DNA of 64,000 bases from Pycnopodia helianthoides. Taxonomy: Eukaryota > Echinodermata > Asteroidea > Forcipulatida > Asteriidae. The translations under genes were made by a program, and so were the position numbers. The DNA is taken from positions 630,001 through 694,000 of the forward strand of contig CM063260.1 of NCBI GenBank assembly GCA_032158295.1, given 5' to 3'. How positions within the stretch are numbered: the stretch's first letter is position 1; every line of letters begins with the position of its first letter. Below are positions 32,173-43,565 of this stretch, piece by piece. The notes below the pieces were generated by a model, which searched no databases, was not told where the DNA came from, and saw nothing but the letters and a program-made list of their open reading frames with translations.

Positions 32173-32968
32173 GGTTGATTAAAAAAGGTGTCAAGAGCGA
32201 ACGCTTAGCCCGTTACTTTGGTATCCCCACTTTGCACACAAATTAATAAGAAGGGATCCTATATACTGCTCTACGGTTGTTGAACTCTGACCTTTTAAAC
32301 AAGTACCGGGTACCAGTATCGTAGAATTTGTAGAGAGCAGCGAACTGGACACCAGGTGACAAATCGAGAACCTGTTGTGTCCCGTGTGTAAAGATTCACC
32401 AATTTATGCATTTATGCAAGTATGGTCTATGCATAAATGCATATTATTCATGAAATTGTTGTGTTATCCTGTTATGGTTTGTGAACGATGCATAATGCAT
32501 TTGCATAATGTAATAGGCAGATTCAGTGAATAGGTATGTTAACCGTTCACAAATATGGTTTGCGTTGGCTTATGCAAGTACATGTATAGGCATTTGCATA
32601 TTTCTGAATAACGCTGAATATACATGAAACTTGACATCATAACTTTACTCTGTATTCTTTTATTCGTGGCATGGCACAGTCGTCCCTGGTTAGCTACCCA
32701 ATAAAGGCAACACCAGTCCCATGGTATGTCCTAATACCGAACCGCAGCTTGCGAAATCAAAAAATTAAAAATTTCCTCCATTATTCCTTGGAGAGGGATA
32801 ACTCTCGGCGAATATTTATTGAGGCAGGTGGGCAGTGCGCCTCGGCTTCTAGCTCCTGCCACTAAAATTAAATTCGACAAACCCCCTCAGTCACAGGCTA
32901 AAGAGGAGACGCAAGGAATCCCTGATGAACGTCTTCAAAGAAAACGCGCGTGTAAAGTTATCACAAAG
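32173..32968. other. No gene recognised
   Basis: Contains a cluster of TGCATAATGCATTTGCATAA-like words (32,405-32,600) with several octamer-like ATTTGCAT motifs. No coding signal. Confidence 0.4.
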
Positions 32969-33072
32969 CAGTCGACTTGTGTCAAAGCAGTCGACTTGTG
33001 TCAACGGAGTCGAATTGTGTCAACGGAGTCGACTTGTGTCAACGCAGTCGACTTGTGTCAACGCAATCGAGA
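32969..33072. repeat. 18-bp minisatellite
   Basis: Six units of CAGTCGACTTGTGTCAAC or near variants in direct tandem. Confidence 0.95.
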
Positions 33073-33128
33073 CGGTACAGAGTAGAATGACGAGTTTGCT
33101 TTGGGTTTAAATCGAGCGAAGGGATAGG

Positions 33129-33182
33129 ATGAGGGTTACTGGGGTTAGGGTAAGGGTTAGGGTTGGATTAGGGTTAGGATTA
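33129..33182 (+). repeat. Interstitial telomere-like repeat
   Basis: Degenerate GGGTTAGGGTAAGGGTTAGGG and GGATTAGGGTTAGG units, about eight in all, next to the 18-bp array and 100 bp from a (GT)n run. TTAGGG is the usual animal telomere unit. The array is short and internal, so it is an interstitial remnant. Confidence 0.85.
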
Positions 33183-33282
33183 GGAACATACAATTATGTC
33201 AGAGTGTCGGAACTTGTGTTTGAACATAGCGTTGCCGGAACATTAGGGGTGTTGGAACGGACAGACATTTACGGGCAATATT

Positions 33283-33309
<27 letters not shown>
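33283..33309. repeat. (GT)n microsatellite
   Basis: About 13 GT dinucleotides followed by GCGCGC. Confidence 0.95.
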
Positions 33310-33315
<6 letters not shown>

Positions 33316-35258
33316 ATATGAACAACTCATTACTTTCCGAACTCATGGGGGGGGGGCAAGGGTTCTGAGCGGGATTCTCAGCTCAAGCCCCCCCCCCCCT
33401 TACGCCAAAGCTGATGACGGTACATAGGGGTGTCGTAACATAGGAACCTTGGAGCATATTGTAGGTGTGTACCCAACCCGACTGCAATTCTTTCCAGCAA
33501 ACAATCTTGCTGAGGTAACTGCCTTCAACATCCTTTGCTTGGGGGGGGGGGGCTGTGGAACATGACCAGCTGCCCTTGACTTTAATACTGTAAAGGGGGC
33601 AATTGAAACAAGCGCATTTCATTTGAGAGGTCTTCCAAGTGGTATTTCCTCTCAACTTGGACGGTGTTTTTTTTTCAGACAGAAATATTTCTCTGGAGGA
33701 GTGTTGTTGGTATGAACTTTACCGTCCAGACTGGAAACTTGTCAGGTTCGTTTGGCGACGGTTATCACTCCTGCATTTTGCCTTGAAAACACAATGACAT
33801 AGACTTTACCTAGTCTGTCTAGAGAACATCCCAAACGTATACATGTAGATTAGTATTCATAATGCGTGAACATATCCATAACTTCCCGTGGAGAGAAGAA
33901 GAGACTTGTTCGATTTGGATGTTGTAATCCGCCTTTCGGCACGGCCATTCTTTCCCAATTCCAGGAGCAGCGTGTCATCGGCTGCACGCCCTTGGGACGC
34001 CCAGGCCCTAATCCTCCCCAGGAAAGGAAGCGCCACAACCGCTGCTCGGAAATTTGATTTGAACGGGGCTCGAGCAATGGTGTAAAGTATAGCATTATTG
34101 GCGCACTGTATGACAATCACTGTTGAAAGTAATTTCTTTTTGGTGGGGGAAAAACAACAACAGACAATTAATTTACATTTCGAAAGGTTCGGCTTGATTT
34201 CATCCCAAACCCTCTTCTATTAGACCTCTTGTCCGTACACGGGATCAATCTCAGTGTACATGTATATTCTTCAGTTGTGTACAAAAGTGTGGGTTCGAGT
34301 CAGCGCTCACGACGGACAGTTACGAAATCAAAAGAATGTCGTCCTTCACACGATGAAGTTGACATTACCGTTGACTGACACCAAACGAACCTGCTGAAAC
34401 GTCCCCGTGGGTAGCCAAAAGTTAACCGCCAAGTTCCCGAAACTGGACGAGATGTAGGTCACAGCCACCCTGACCAAGAATAAAGTGTCGTTCTGACCTC
34501 GACCCTGAGGTCAGTACAGCCCCCCCCCCGCCCAATCACAAAGTCCACAAATACACGTAAAAGTACACACAAAGAAATAGGAAAAACACCTCTGTAATTG
34601 CTTAATAGACTCTCTCTCTCTATATAATGTACAAAATATTGTTTTAAATGCAACACAGTCATACTTGATTGTCTTTTTACATTCGAATGGCAAAGACCAT
34701 TAGCCCAAAGCAAAACTGCTCCATTCTGCCTTGGGGAGCACTTCATATTAAGGTCGCTGCTTGTGTTACCGGCAAAATACCACATTCAGGAAAACTCGTC
34801 CGCGTACATTACGGGCTCGTTCTCAGGGTCTTACGCTGTCTCGCAGGGCAAGTAATAAGACTGTTGGAGCCTCACTGATTATGCTCTAAACGCGCGGGTA
34901 TGCCAGCCAACTCCGGCAGCAAAAACCGCGCAGGCTAACTCGAGAGTTGCCGGTGAATGAAGTCGAGCGCAACCGTCGGCTAGCCAAGCCTCAAGCGAAC
35001 AACCAGAGAGAGACCTAATTGCGGAGCGACTCATGGACGTTATGACTTTAAGGTCACCCTCAAGGGTAAAGACGGATTACGACGGATTACAAGCCGATGA
35101 GAGAGAAAAAAACAACCAAAGGTGGATGCCAAGTTGAGGTCTCTATTGGTAGAGAGACCAGAAATATAAGAAAGATTGATCAGTAAACTTGAACTATTCT
35201 TTCCTAAAGATACATGAACCTATTATCTATAGGCGAAGCCAGTTTTAAATTGACTCGA
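33310..35258. other. No gene recognised
   Basis: Holds several G or C runs (33,348; 33,389; 33,541; 34,521) and a GC-richer part around 34,790-35,000. The overlapping ORFs on both strands at 33,850-34,120 cancel out as evidence. No exon can be supported. Confidence 0.45.
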
Positions 35259-35363
35259 CTTGAGTCAAACATTTATATACTTGATGACTATTAACTTGAC
35301 CCAACTCGGAGTCATTGGCCATTTGATTTGGCGCGTACACGTGGAGACTCTGACTCCCAGTCA

Positions 35364-35832
35364 TAGACCTGGTCATTGGCTGATGACAAATGACTCAACT
35401 AGAGTCAGCGAATCCTAGACCTGGTCATTGGCTGATGACACATGACTCAACTAGAGTCAGCGAATCCTAGACCTGGTCATTGGCTGATGACACGTGACTC
35501 AACTAGAGTCAGGGAACCCTAGACCTGGTCATTGGCTGATGACAAATGACTCAACTAGAGTCAGGGAACCCTAGACCTGGTTATTGGCTGATGACAAATG
35601 ACTCAACTAGAGTCAGGGAATCCTAGACCTGGTCATTGGCTGATGACAAAATGACTCAACTAGAGTCAGGGAATCCTAGACCTGGTTATTGGCTGATGAC
35701 AAATGACTCAACTAGAGTCAGGGAATTCTAGACCTGGTTATTGGCTGATGACAAATGACTCAACTAGAGTCAGGGAATCCTAGACCTGGTCATTGGCTGA
35801 TGACAAATGACTCAACTAGAGTCAGGGAATCC
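35364..35832. repeat. 52-bp minisatellite with TGACTCA palindromes
   Basis: Nine near-identical tandem units of 52 bp (one of 53): TAGACCTGGTCATTGGCTGA, TGACAAATGACTCAACTAGA, GTCAGGGAATCC. Each unit contains TGACTC-AACTA-GAGTCA, an inverted repeat with a 5-nt centre whose left arm gives TGACTCA, the AP-1/bZIP consensus. Each also contains ATTGG (reverse CCAAT). A diverged GACTTGAGTCA...GGAGTCATTGGCC prelude lies at 35,259-35,330. Confidence 0.96.
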
Positions 35833-36010
35833 CGGGGAAGGCCGACACGACCAAGGGCCGATTTCAGATTTCAGAAAGAGCTCATTTTATTCTGTGTATC
35901 ATTCGGTCTTAACTGCGAAACAAAGTGTGACGTCACAGTACAAATCACCACGTCAATATTGACAACCTCACCTTCAGATGAATCTTAGCGCTTAGTGTAA
36001 TCGAGACCAC

Positions 36011-36220
36011 GGCCCAATTTCATAGAGCTGCTAAGCACACCAATTTGCTTAGCATGAAATTTCTTCCTTGATAAAAACATGGTTACCAACCAAATTTCCA
36101 TTTGTTGCATATTGCTTGTTAGTGGTATTCAGCTGTTGTTTGCTTATCCTGAAAATCACGTGGAAATTTGGTTGGTAATCCTATTTTTATCAATGAAGAA
36201 ATTTCATGCTAAGCAAATTG
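36011..36220. mobile_element. MITE GGGCCCAATTTC, copy 3 (rearranged)
   Basis: Starts CGGCCCAATTTCATAGAGCT. Arms of about 60 bp at 36,041-36,100 and about 36,157-36,216 are inverted repeats (CAATTTGCTTAGCATGAAAT, then TACCAACCAAATTTCCA). The expected right GGGCCC end is missing, so the copy is truncated or belongs to a foldback variant. Confidence 0.78.
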
Positions 36221-36266
36221 TTGTGCGATTGGACGCGAATCAAGTTAGTTTAATTATATTAGGACC

Positions 36267-36372
36267 CGGAGTTCACACGGGGACATTGACTCCCAAAATG
36301 GCACAACCAGGATGTGATGATGACGTCAGGTGAATTGAGTGACGTCAGGTGAATTGAGTCAATCTGGTTGAC
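36267..36372. repeat. Dispersed TGACGTCA-bearing repeat, copy 3
   Basis: CACGGGGACATTGACTCCCA, AAATGGCACAACC, then a GTGACGTCAGGTGAATTGAG unit of about 20 bp in two tandem copies. Confidence 0.65.
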
Positions 36373-39300
36373 AACGCTCATCTTAACAAAGTGGGTGTAT
36401 CTCGGTGTTTGTGAAATTGAGAAATCATACACGTCCTTTAAGGCATACCCCCACACAAATTATAACCTCAAATCTACTAAAGGTATTACTCAGGATTAGT
36501 AAGGATAACAAACATCATTGTTTAATTTAAGCCTAAAAGCTTAAGCATTATGAAGTTCATACGAGACCCATTTTTACTGTGAAATATTTCCCTCTGAAAT
36601 GAAATCATATTTAAGAAATCTGAAAACCTTAAAAAAAACGCAACATTTGATTTCGGTTGTTCCAACCAAAATTAAGGACAAGGTGTTCACATGCTGAAAA
36701 TTTCGCATGGTTTTTCACTATTTCTCTTGACTTGCACAACAACGGATTAAGTCAAATTTTCACAGGTTTGTTAATGTTATTTCATGTATACGGTTGATCA
36801 CTTAAAACATGGACACTATATCTGCGACTATTTTGTCAGCTCTATACCAATCCTGTTTAACACATTTAAGAGATGAAGAAATGGTCTGCTGTTACAGTTA
36901 AAAATGCTACATACACAAAACGCTTCATACATAAACACTTTTTTGTACCATCGTGAGTCAACGTCATCCTAAACCGAAGTCGGTAACGTTCAAATCGGTT
37001 TTACTCTAGGACTCTGTGTTTCATTTATATGTCTATAATTATAAAACTATATTTAAAAAACATCTCTTCTCGGTGGGCCAAAAGGGGGACATTTCACCAA
37101 TTCCATGCTGAGAATGTTTTCTTGTAAAGTTTCAAGGTTTTTTTCTGGATGTGAAACATCCGTCGACCGGATTTTTTTGTGATTGATTCAGCGGTTCATC
37201 CTTCATTACTCACCGTATATGTCTCACCATCGGATGCAATCATCTCGACGATCAAAGGCAAAACAGATTTTTCGGAAGGGATTAACACTTAAAGAAAGAG
37301 ATAAGAGATCCTTAGATTAACTGACGAGTAAAGTGGGTTTAATCAAGACAAGGAGTGTGCGTAACACTTTTCACTTTTTTTTTTTTTTTTTTTTAGAGTT
37401 TTGACTTTGTCTGTTCGCTTGGTTTGTTGAAGCATGGTTTAAGGTTGGGTCGTAGATTTGTAAGAACTCAACAAATTTAATGACAATCGAAACTTACTTG
37501 TGAAGCCCTGCAGCTGTTGACAGTATAAACTATTTTGAGCAAAGATTCCCTTCGAAGTAATATGGTTTAGATAATTGTTCACCCCTAAACCTTTGAATCT
37601 GAGAAACGATTCCTGCATGCGCAGATTTCTGAGGGTTGGTGTCCGTTTGCGAATGCTGCAGCCATATATGCGGTTGGTACCCGCTGTCAAATTACAGTGA
37701 CAGGTTTTTTTGCTGTTTTCTCAGCAAGTGCAAACTGTATTCAGCAAAAACTTTCACACGTGGCTTTTATTGTATCGTTCTTTATTGAGCATTTATTTAC
37801 GTTGACACAAACCAATCTAAGACCCTACCTTTAAACAACGATATCATCTCAAACGGAACTAGGCTGTAATTGTAATGAAACTTATGAGCAGAACATTGTA
37901 ACACTTATTTGAAATCGTGTGTTCAGGTCACCTTACGGATGCAGTTTTTGGGATGTTCTTCCATTGTTTCTCTATAATGTTCCCTTCTCTAAAGAAGTCC
38001 TCTCCAGGTACAACAAAGAAAACCTTGTGGGCGGGGGAGCATTGTCCTAACTTCTATTGTCAATTAAGGACCCATTATTACTGACCAGTATAAGAACCAA
38101 GTATTGTTCTTGTTTATTGTTCCACATTGACACTTTTTTTTAAGCGGACCATGTGCGCACTTGCCGATTGCCCTGCTCCTGTACTAAACTTAGTGCTTAG
38201 TGTAGAAAACATTTACTAAGAGGGACAATGTTAACAGTAATACTCTAACCATCGATGCAGTACACATGGACTGTTGCCACACTTACCAAGTTACCCCCCG
38301 TTTCTCTGTTTAACATGCCCTGTTGTAGAATAGCCACTCTTAGATGTACAAAGCTGTAAGCAGCTTGCTTACTAGTAAAACAAAACAGAATACACGGCAA
38401 GTGAGGATTTGGTCAACGCACACCACCTTGTAACTTGTTTCTGTAATTGACTTTGTTAATTAAACGATATCTTTGTGCTGGGCGACTGCGTTTGATTATA
38501 ACTGGCTTGATGAAAGTTGCTGAATCTTTTTTTTTTTGCAGCAGGTTGAATTTTGTTTTTGAGAGGGCGGGAGGGGGGTTGCATTTTCACCTAACACACC
38601 TATCAGGATGTCCCTCTGTCAACCCGGCTAGACACATGCCTTGTCCGTCCTCACCCCCGTCCCCCCCAATTTGCCAAAGTGACAGTGAGTTGTCAGCCAC
38701 CAGTGAAGATACGCCAGGTGCTTCGTCCATATGTCAGACTCGTGCCGTGTAACACATCGCACCTGTGATTCCCTCCGAGCCCCCCAAACCGAATACACCA
38801 GTACTCGAATATGAAGATAACACGGTATCGACTCTTTTTACACATAGAACGCCACCCGGTCTCGTTCTGTAATTTAGCCGATACAACACATCTGAGCTCG
38901 ATCGTGTTTTTTTTTTGTTAGATCCCTCGATACTACGCACATCATTAGCGCGTAGTTGATATCGTCCGGTACATACGGTATTTTTGTATTCGAGAAGAGG
39001 TGATTCAATTTAGTTCGTCAACTTACCCCAAAATTGGCTAATAAAAACCGGAATATGTGCTAATTCAATAGAGAAACCTTTTCTTTTCTCAAGAGTGCAG
39101 CTTGCGTGCACCATGCGCCAGAACAAACATCAACCCCAAACAAGAAATACATCTTTGCAAACTGACAAAACAAATATCAAGTGGTTGTTGCAATTAGGCA
39201 TAATTACACCGTTATTTTGAGTATTAGAAACTCTGACACATCAAACCAAAAACTATTATAAAGCCTTAGAATACCACTCAATTTACAAAAGCCACAGCTA

Positions 39301-40448
39301 ACCATAAAAAAAGGGAACACAAAACCTGTACCCACACGGACAGTGTATTCAGGAACATGGTTTGCGGTGAATCCCAAGCTTCGCTTGAGCCCGCGGGCCC
39401 ATATTCCCTAACTCATTTACACCTTCACCCCGGAGCTGTTGCCAGCGAGTTTGAGGGTGTCGCCATGTCAGTTTAAGGTCCCGTCGAAACCTTACTATAA
39501 ACTGATAAAAGTGTCACACGGAATTAGTCATTCGGATCGGATAGAGGGGAACAATTTCACTTGAAAGGAAAGGGCATTGTCCTGTGGCAAGTGATCGTGT
39601 TGGTACGAGATGAAATCGCCCGTTGGTTTGTCTTTCAAGTGTAACGACTTTTTTTCTAAAAATGGTGGTAGATATTTAAACTCGTACGCTTAAAGTGTTA
39701 GTTCTCAGGGCTCGGTAGAAAATAGCTGACACTCTTTAAAAAGTTCGTAGAAAGCGTCAGATTACTCATTAAGCTACGAATGTTTCCGTCACAAGGGTTG
39801 CATGTACAATCTGTTATTTCTCCTTGCCACTCCACTTGAAAAATGGAGGCACGAATCAAACGCCCGAGCTAGAAGTAAAAAGATAATGTCTTCGTCTTAT
39901 TCTACAAACCAAGTTTTAAAAAAAAACTAACCTCGACTGACAAATCAATGTTTAAACACCGTGAAATTTGTACGTCATCGTTTCCTTCCACGACCCTCTC
40001 CTCACCTGTCAGACCCTGCGTGGAATCACTCGGTCTGATTGCTGGTGACACGCCAGCATACCAGCACAAAACTTCACTATTTTAACAACGTCCCCATCTG
40101 GCACCGCCGCCATTTTGTAAAGTAGCCTGGTTCGTACTCAGCCGTGTACCGCAACACACCGCGGAGGCTGTACCAGGTTATACTCAGCGCTGGCAGCTGG
40201 TGTGCCAATCGAAAGGAGGGGGGGGGGGTTGTTGGTGTACATTTGAAAAGAAACAGACTCAACTCTCTCTCTTTTTTCTTCAAGGAAATAAACGAGAGGT
40301 GAAAAAAACAGAAAACATTTCCGTTAACCATCTGTTTGGACGTGTTACAGGAATAGTTAAGGACGGAGCAGGTGATTTTACTTTCCTCTAGAGCAATAAC
40401 ATATGTGACCATGCTACGACTTCAAACGAGTCACAGCCTATGACAAGC
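36373..40448. other. No secure gene; two exon-like patches
   Basis: AT-rich, with a run of about 18-20 T at 37,376-37,395. Part of 36,670-36,840 (TTTCACAGGTTTGTTAATGT) resembles decayed TIR-element sequence. On the - strand 37,214-37,287 and 38,287-38,353 each have a good acceptor, an open frame and a strong donor (ACG|GTGAGT and TTG|GTAAGTG), but I recognise neither peptide. They are discussed as findings and not annotated as exons. Confidence 0.45.
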
Positions 40449-40630
40449 AGGGCCCAATTTCATTGAGCTCTTTAAGCATAAAAAGTAGCAAAGCACAACA
40501 AAATTATGCTCACCAGAATAAGGTTACCAGCCAAAGTACCATGTTACAAGGTCTATCTTTTCCTTTTTTTTGTTTTGCTTTACAGAAATTTGGTAAGCAT
40601 AATTATCAGCTTAACGAAATCTGGCCCTGA
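40449..40630. mobile_element. MITE GGGCCCAATTTC, copy 4
   Basis: Left end AGGGCCCAATTTCATTGAGC; right end ATCAGCTTAACGAAATCTGG with CCCT. The internal ATTATGCTCACCAGAATAAG GTTACCAGC-type block matches copy 1, and the element is 182 bp. Confidence 0.9.
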
Positions 40631-41069
40631 TGCGTTCAAACTCAACCTTTTCGTTATTGACAACAAAATTGAAAACAAAACTGCACCCACCGTGTTCCTT
40701 CCACTACACATGCATCTTCCTCCAAGCACATCCCATCATTTCGTGTCCCCAAATAAATGGAGCACAGAACTTCAACAAACCCTTGGTATTCAAATGTCCT
40801 TCTTTGTTTTACTTTCGCGCACATTAGAGATGTGAGCTGTCAATCATTCGTCACTTTGCTGCGCAGAATGGGCGTTGGCATTTTGTGGGTGGGGGCTGCA
40901 CGGGACTTCCCATTTGAATCTGTATCCAACGAAGGTCATTCGTATTGTTGAAACACTTCTGTTTAGTTCACTTCAAGTTCAACAAAAATGTTGACACAAG
41001 AAGTAACTATAACCATAGAGTTATAACTAATAAACCTTCAGATACAACGGATAAGTATCTTTTGTGAGA
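40631..41069. other. No gene recognised
   Basis: ORFs of 64-109 codons in different frames overlap one another and run in from the MITE. None resembles a known protein. Confidence 0.45.
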
Positions 41070-41073
41070 GTGG

Positions 41074-41191
41074 TGGCTCTGAAAAGAGCTGGTGTGGTCT
41101 CGACGTTTCGAACAGTACACTCTGCTCGTCTTCAGGAGAATGGACGAGCAGAGTATACTGTCGAGACCACAACGGCTCTTCTAAGAGCCAA
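41074..41191 (-). repeat. Long hairpin with CTGAAGA...GAAACGTC motif, copy 1
   Basis: Two arms of about 50 bp (GGTCTCGACGTTTCGAACAG... and ...GTATACTGTCGAGACCAC) are near-complementary around a short TTCAGGAGAAT centre. On the - strand it reads CTGAAGACGAGCAGAGTGTA then CTGTTCGAAACGTCGAGACC. CGAGCAG and CTGTTCG can form a 7-bp stem. Such CTGANGA...CGAAACG(T/G)C sequences are known from Penelope-like elements and resemble a hammerhead ribozyme core, though the pairing here is not canonical. Related sequences occur at 50,838-50,920 and 54,390-54,490. Confidence 0.6.
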
Positions 41192-43389
41192 CACTCCCCC
41201 TCAAGATGTTTACACACGGTTGTACCATAGAGCTAAACAACATAACTCCATGGTTGTACCGACAAGTTTACTAGTAATGGTTACTTCGATCTTATCCACA
41301 CCATGCAAAACTTCAAACATCACCTAATGTTGAACCAAACCAACTATTATTCAGGATATGGCCAGCGTACAGTACATGCAATTCGTTGAGATTTCAGTTT
41401 TAACATAATATTGCACCTTACTCAGTCAAACTCTACGCCTTGATGGTTTGTTCAAGCCGGTCTCCGCCCACCGCGAAACCTCGCCCCGCCAAAGCTGGAC
41501 CCCCGGAAAGATTCAATGAGGTCAGGAAGTGACATTTTGGAAGCTCGTTAGCGTTTCAATTCTATTATCGTATTATCAACTGGGACATGGAAAATTGATG
41601 ACGGGATGAAAACAAATAAATGCGCAGCTCTGTCCCACAAAACCATGAAACAGTTGGAGACAACACGAAGTCGCAAATCGTTAGAACTTCCTCCATGGCT
41701 AAAATGAGGATTTTCGTTTTATTCCAGTTAATAAAAACAACAACAACGATAACGACAACAACCGCAGTGACCTAACCAACCACGCCACAACAACAAACAA
41801 ACAAACTACCCCCCCCCAACCCCAGCAATCACAAATCGGAGCCAAATCTGATGATTATGCAATCGTCGAAAGCTAAACGTACTTGACATTATTGCTTTCT
41901 GTGGGGACATTTTATGGTTCCCCATTTGGCGATCAAATATCTTCATGTGATAATTTGCCCCCGACACGTGCATAATAAAAAAACGGCAGTCATTTTTCTG
42001 GTGAGAACAGCTGCACGGTGCCCGTATAGCCCAAGCTTCTCTTTCCTGTACTTCAGCAACGGCGGCTCTGTGTCATCGATGTATCACCCACAAAGGTCGC
42101 CGATGCGTGTTCTGGAGCAGGCCCCTGCCGATGATTGAAGCGCGAACCCCGCGACGCCAAGCCACACTAGCCCGCTCCTCGCGAATTTGGGGGTTATTAT
42201 GGCGAAGGCTCCACAATGTACTTCCACGATTCTGTTTCATTACTATTTATTAGCCGAAATGACGAAGCTATAGATTCCGTTTGAAAGGTTAGCGTTTTTA
42301 CGTGCCAGCGTGTATAGTGTCGCAATGAGAGATTAACGAGCTGATAGAGAAATTATTGACTAACACTTTGAAGGTGAAAACGGAAGGAAGCCATTTTCAA
42401 AGATAGCCGTAATGTCTTATACATATTTTATTTTTAGAAGTTTAGGGAATCAGTACAAACCAGTAGCGTAACCAGAAGGAGGGGGCAGACAAAACCTTGC
42501 ATCCTCCTATCCATCAGGGAAACCTTCTAAAATTAAACAAAAATATGGCCTTATAAAAAATTTGTGTTTTTGGTTTTTTTTGCAATTAAACATATTTCGT
42601 TTGTACCTTTATACAGTAATTACGACTGTTGGGTTCACGTACATCTACTTATACAATTAACAGTGCCAGTATATATAGTCTTGCACTCATTACAAATGAT
42701 TTCTCCTGATTAAAGTATGAAGGCCTCAAAATAATGAACTTGTTTCCGCCTGCTCCCCCACCCCCCCCCCCCCTTCGACTGTCTCCTCCTCCTCCCCCCA
42801 TTGAAAATGTATCTTTACCCCCGTTGGTGCCAACCATTGCACCCACGTTAAGCACCTCATTCAACTTTCTATCACTGTTGAACACTAGCGCAGGCTGAAG
42901 ATCTGCTTGAATTAAATAAAGAATTCACAGTTTTCTGGAGATTTTGTGGTGTTGAACTTCTACAGAAAGTGATAAACAGCACTATATTTTGCCCCTGAAA
43001 GTTTCAACGGTGCAACAGAGCGTTGTGTGAACAGTATAATAACCTATTCTTGGTAAACTTCCGAACACCTTGGCCTAAAATAGCGGGTACTTTATTGGGC
43101 CGTGAGGACCGAATGCCCTTGACGCATGGTAAGCAGTTACCCTACGAGGATAGAGCACTTGTCATTGTCGTAAATAATATACCGCATAAATTCCTCTATT
43201 GAATTATACCAGACCTTTCCAGTTTAGGTTTGAGAGGGTGTTTTTTTTCTCTTGCTTAAAGGCGCGCAGTGTTTGCGTTTTGTGTGTTTAAGTTAAGTCC
43301 GGTTGGCACGCAACGGTGAGGGGGAAAAAGAATGAACTATACGAAGAAAAGTTGGTTTCTACGCACATACAAAGAAGGAAGTTTCCATT
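41192..43389. other. No gene recognised
   Basis: Contains a purine/AAC-rich stretch (41,735-41,820), a CAGTAGCGTAACCAG start of a dispersed repeat at about 42,462, and C runs at 42,761-42,774. Its ORFs are short and composition-driven. Confidence 0.45.
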
Positions 43390-43565
43390 TTTGATGTGGG
43401 AGGGAAAACCCCAGATAATTATTTCCGGGGAAAAAACGACGGCATCGGGTACGGACTGAACACCCAATCCACATAGTGCCCCTGATGGGATTCGGACCCA
43501 AGTCCTAGAGGTGGAAGGCGAGGAAAGATACCACTAGAGCAGTTACCCTTTAGGGGTGTGTGGAA
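43390..43565 (-). mobile_element. tRNA-derived SINE, family 2, copy 1
   Basis: On the - strand: AACTGCTCTAGTGGTATCTT (A-box region), GGGTCCGAATCCCATCAGGG (B-box-like), then a tail with GGATTGGGTGTTCAGTCCGT and a pyrimidine-rich TTTTTTCCCCGG end. The tail matches 53,993 onward on the + strand (GGATTGGGTTTTCAGTCCCT). It does not fold as a complete tRNA, so it is a SINE and not a tRNA gene. Confidence 0.75.

Noticed and set aside
40077..40110. Start codon in a good CAAAATGGCGGC context on the - strand (near 40,115)
   Set aside because: The frame runs only about 35 codons into a stop before the CAG|GTGAGG donor at about 40,005. At most it might be part of a non-coding first exon, with no other support.
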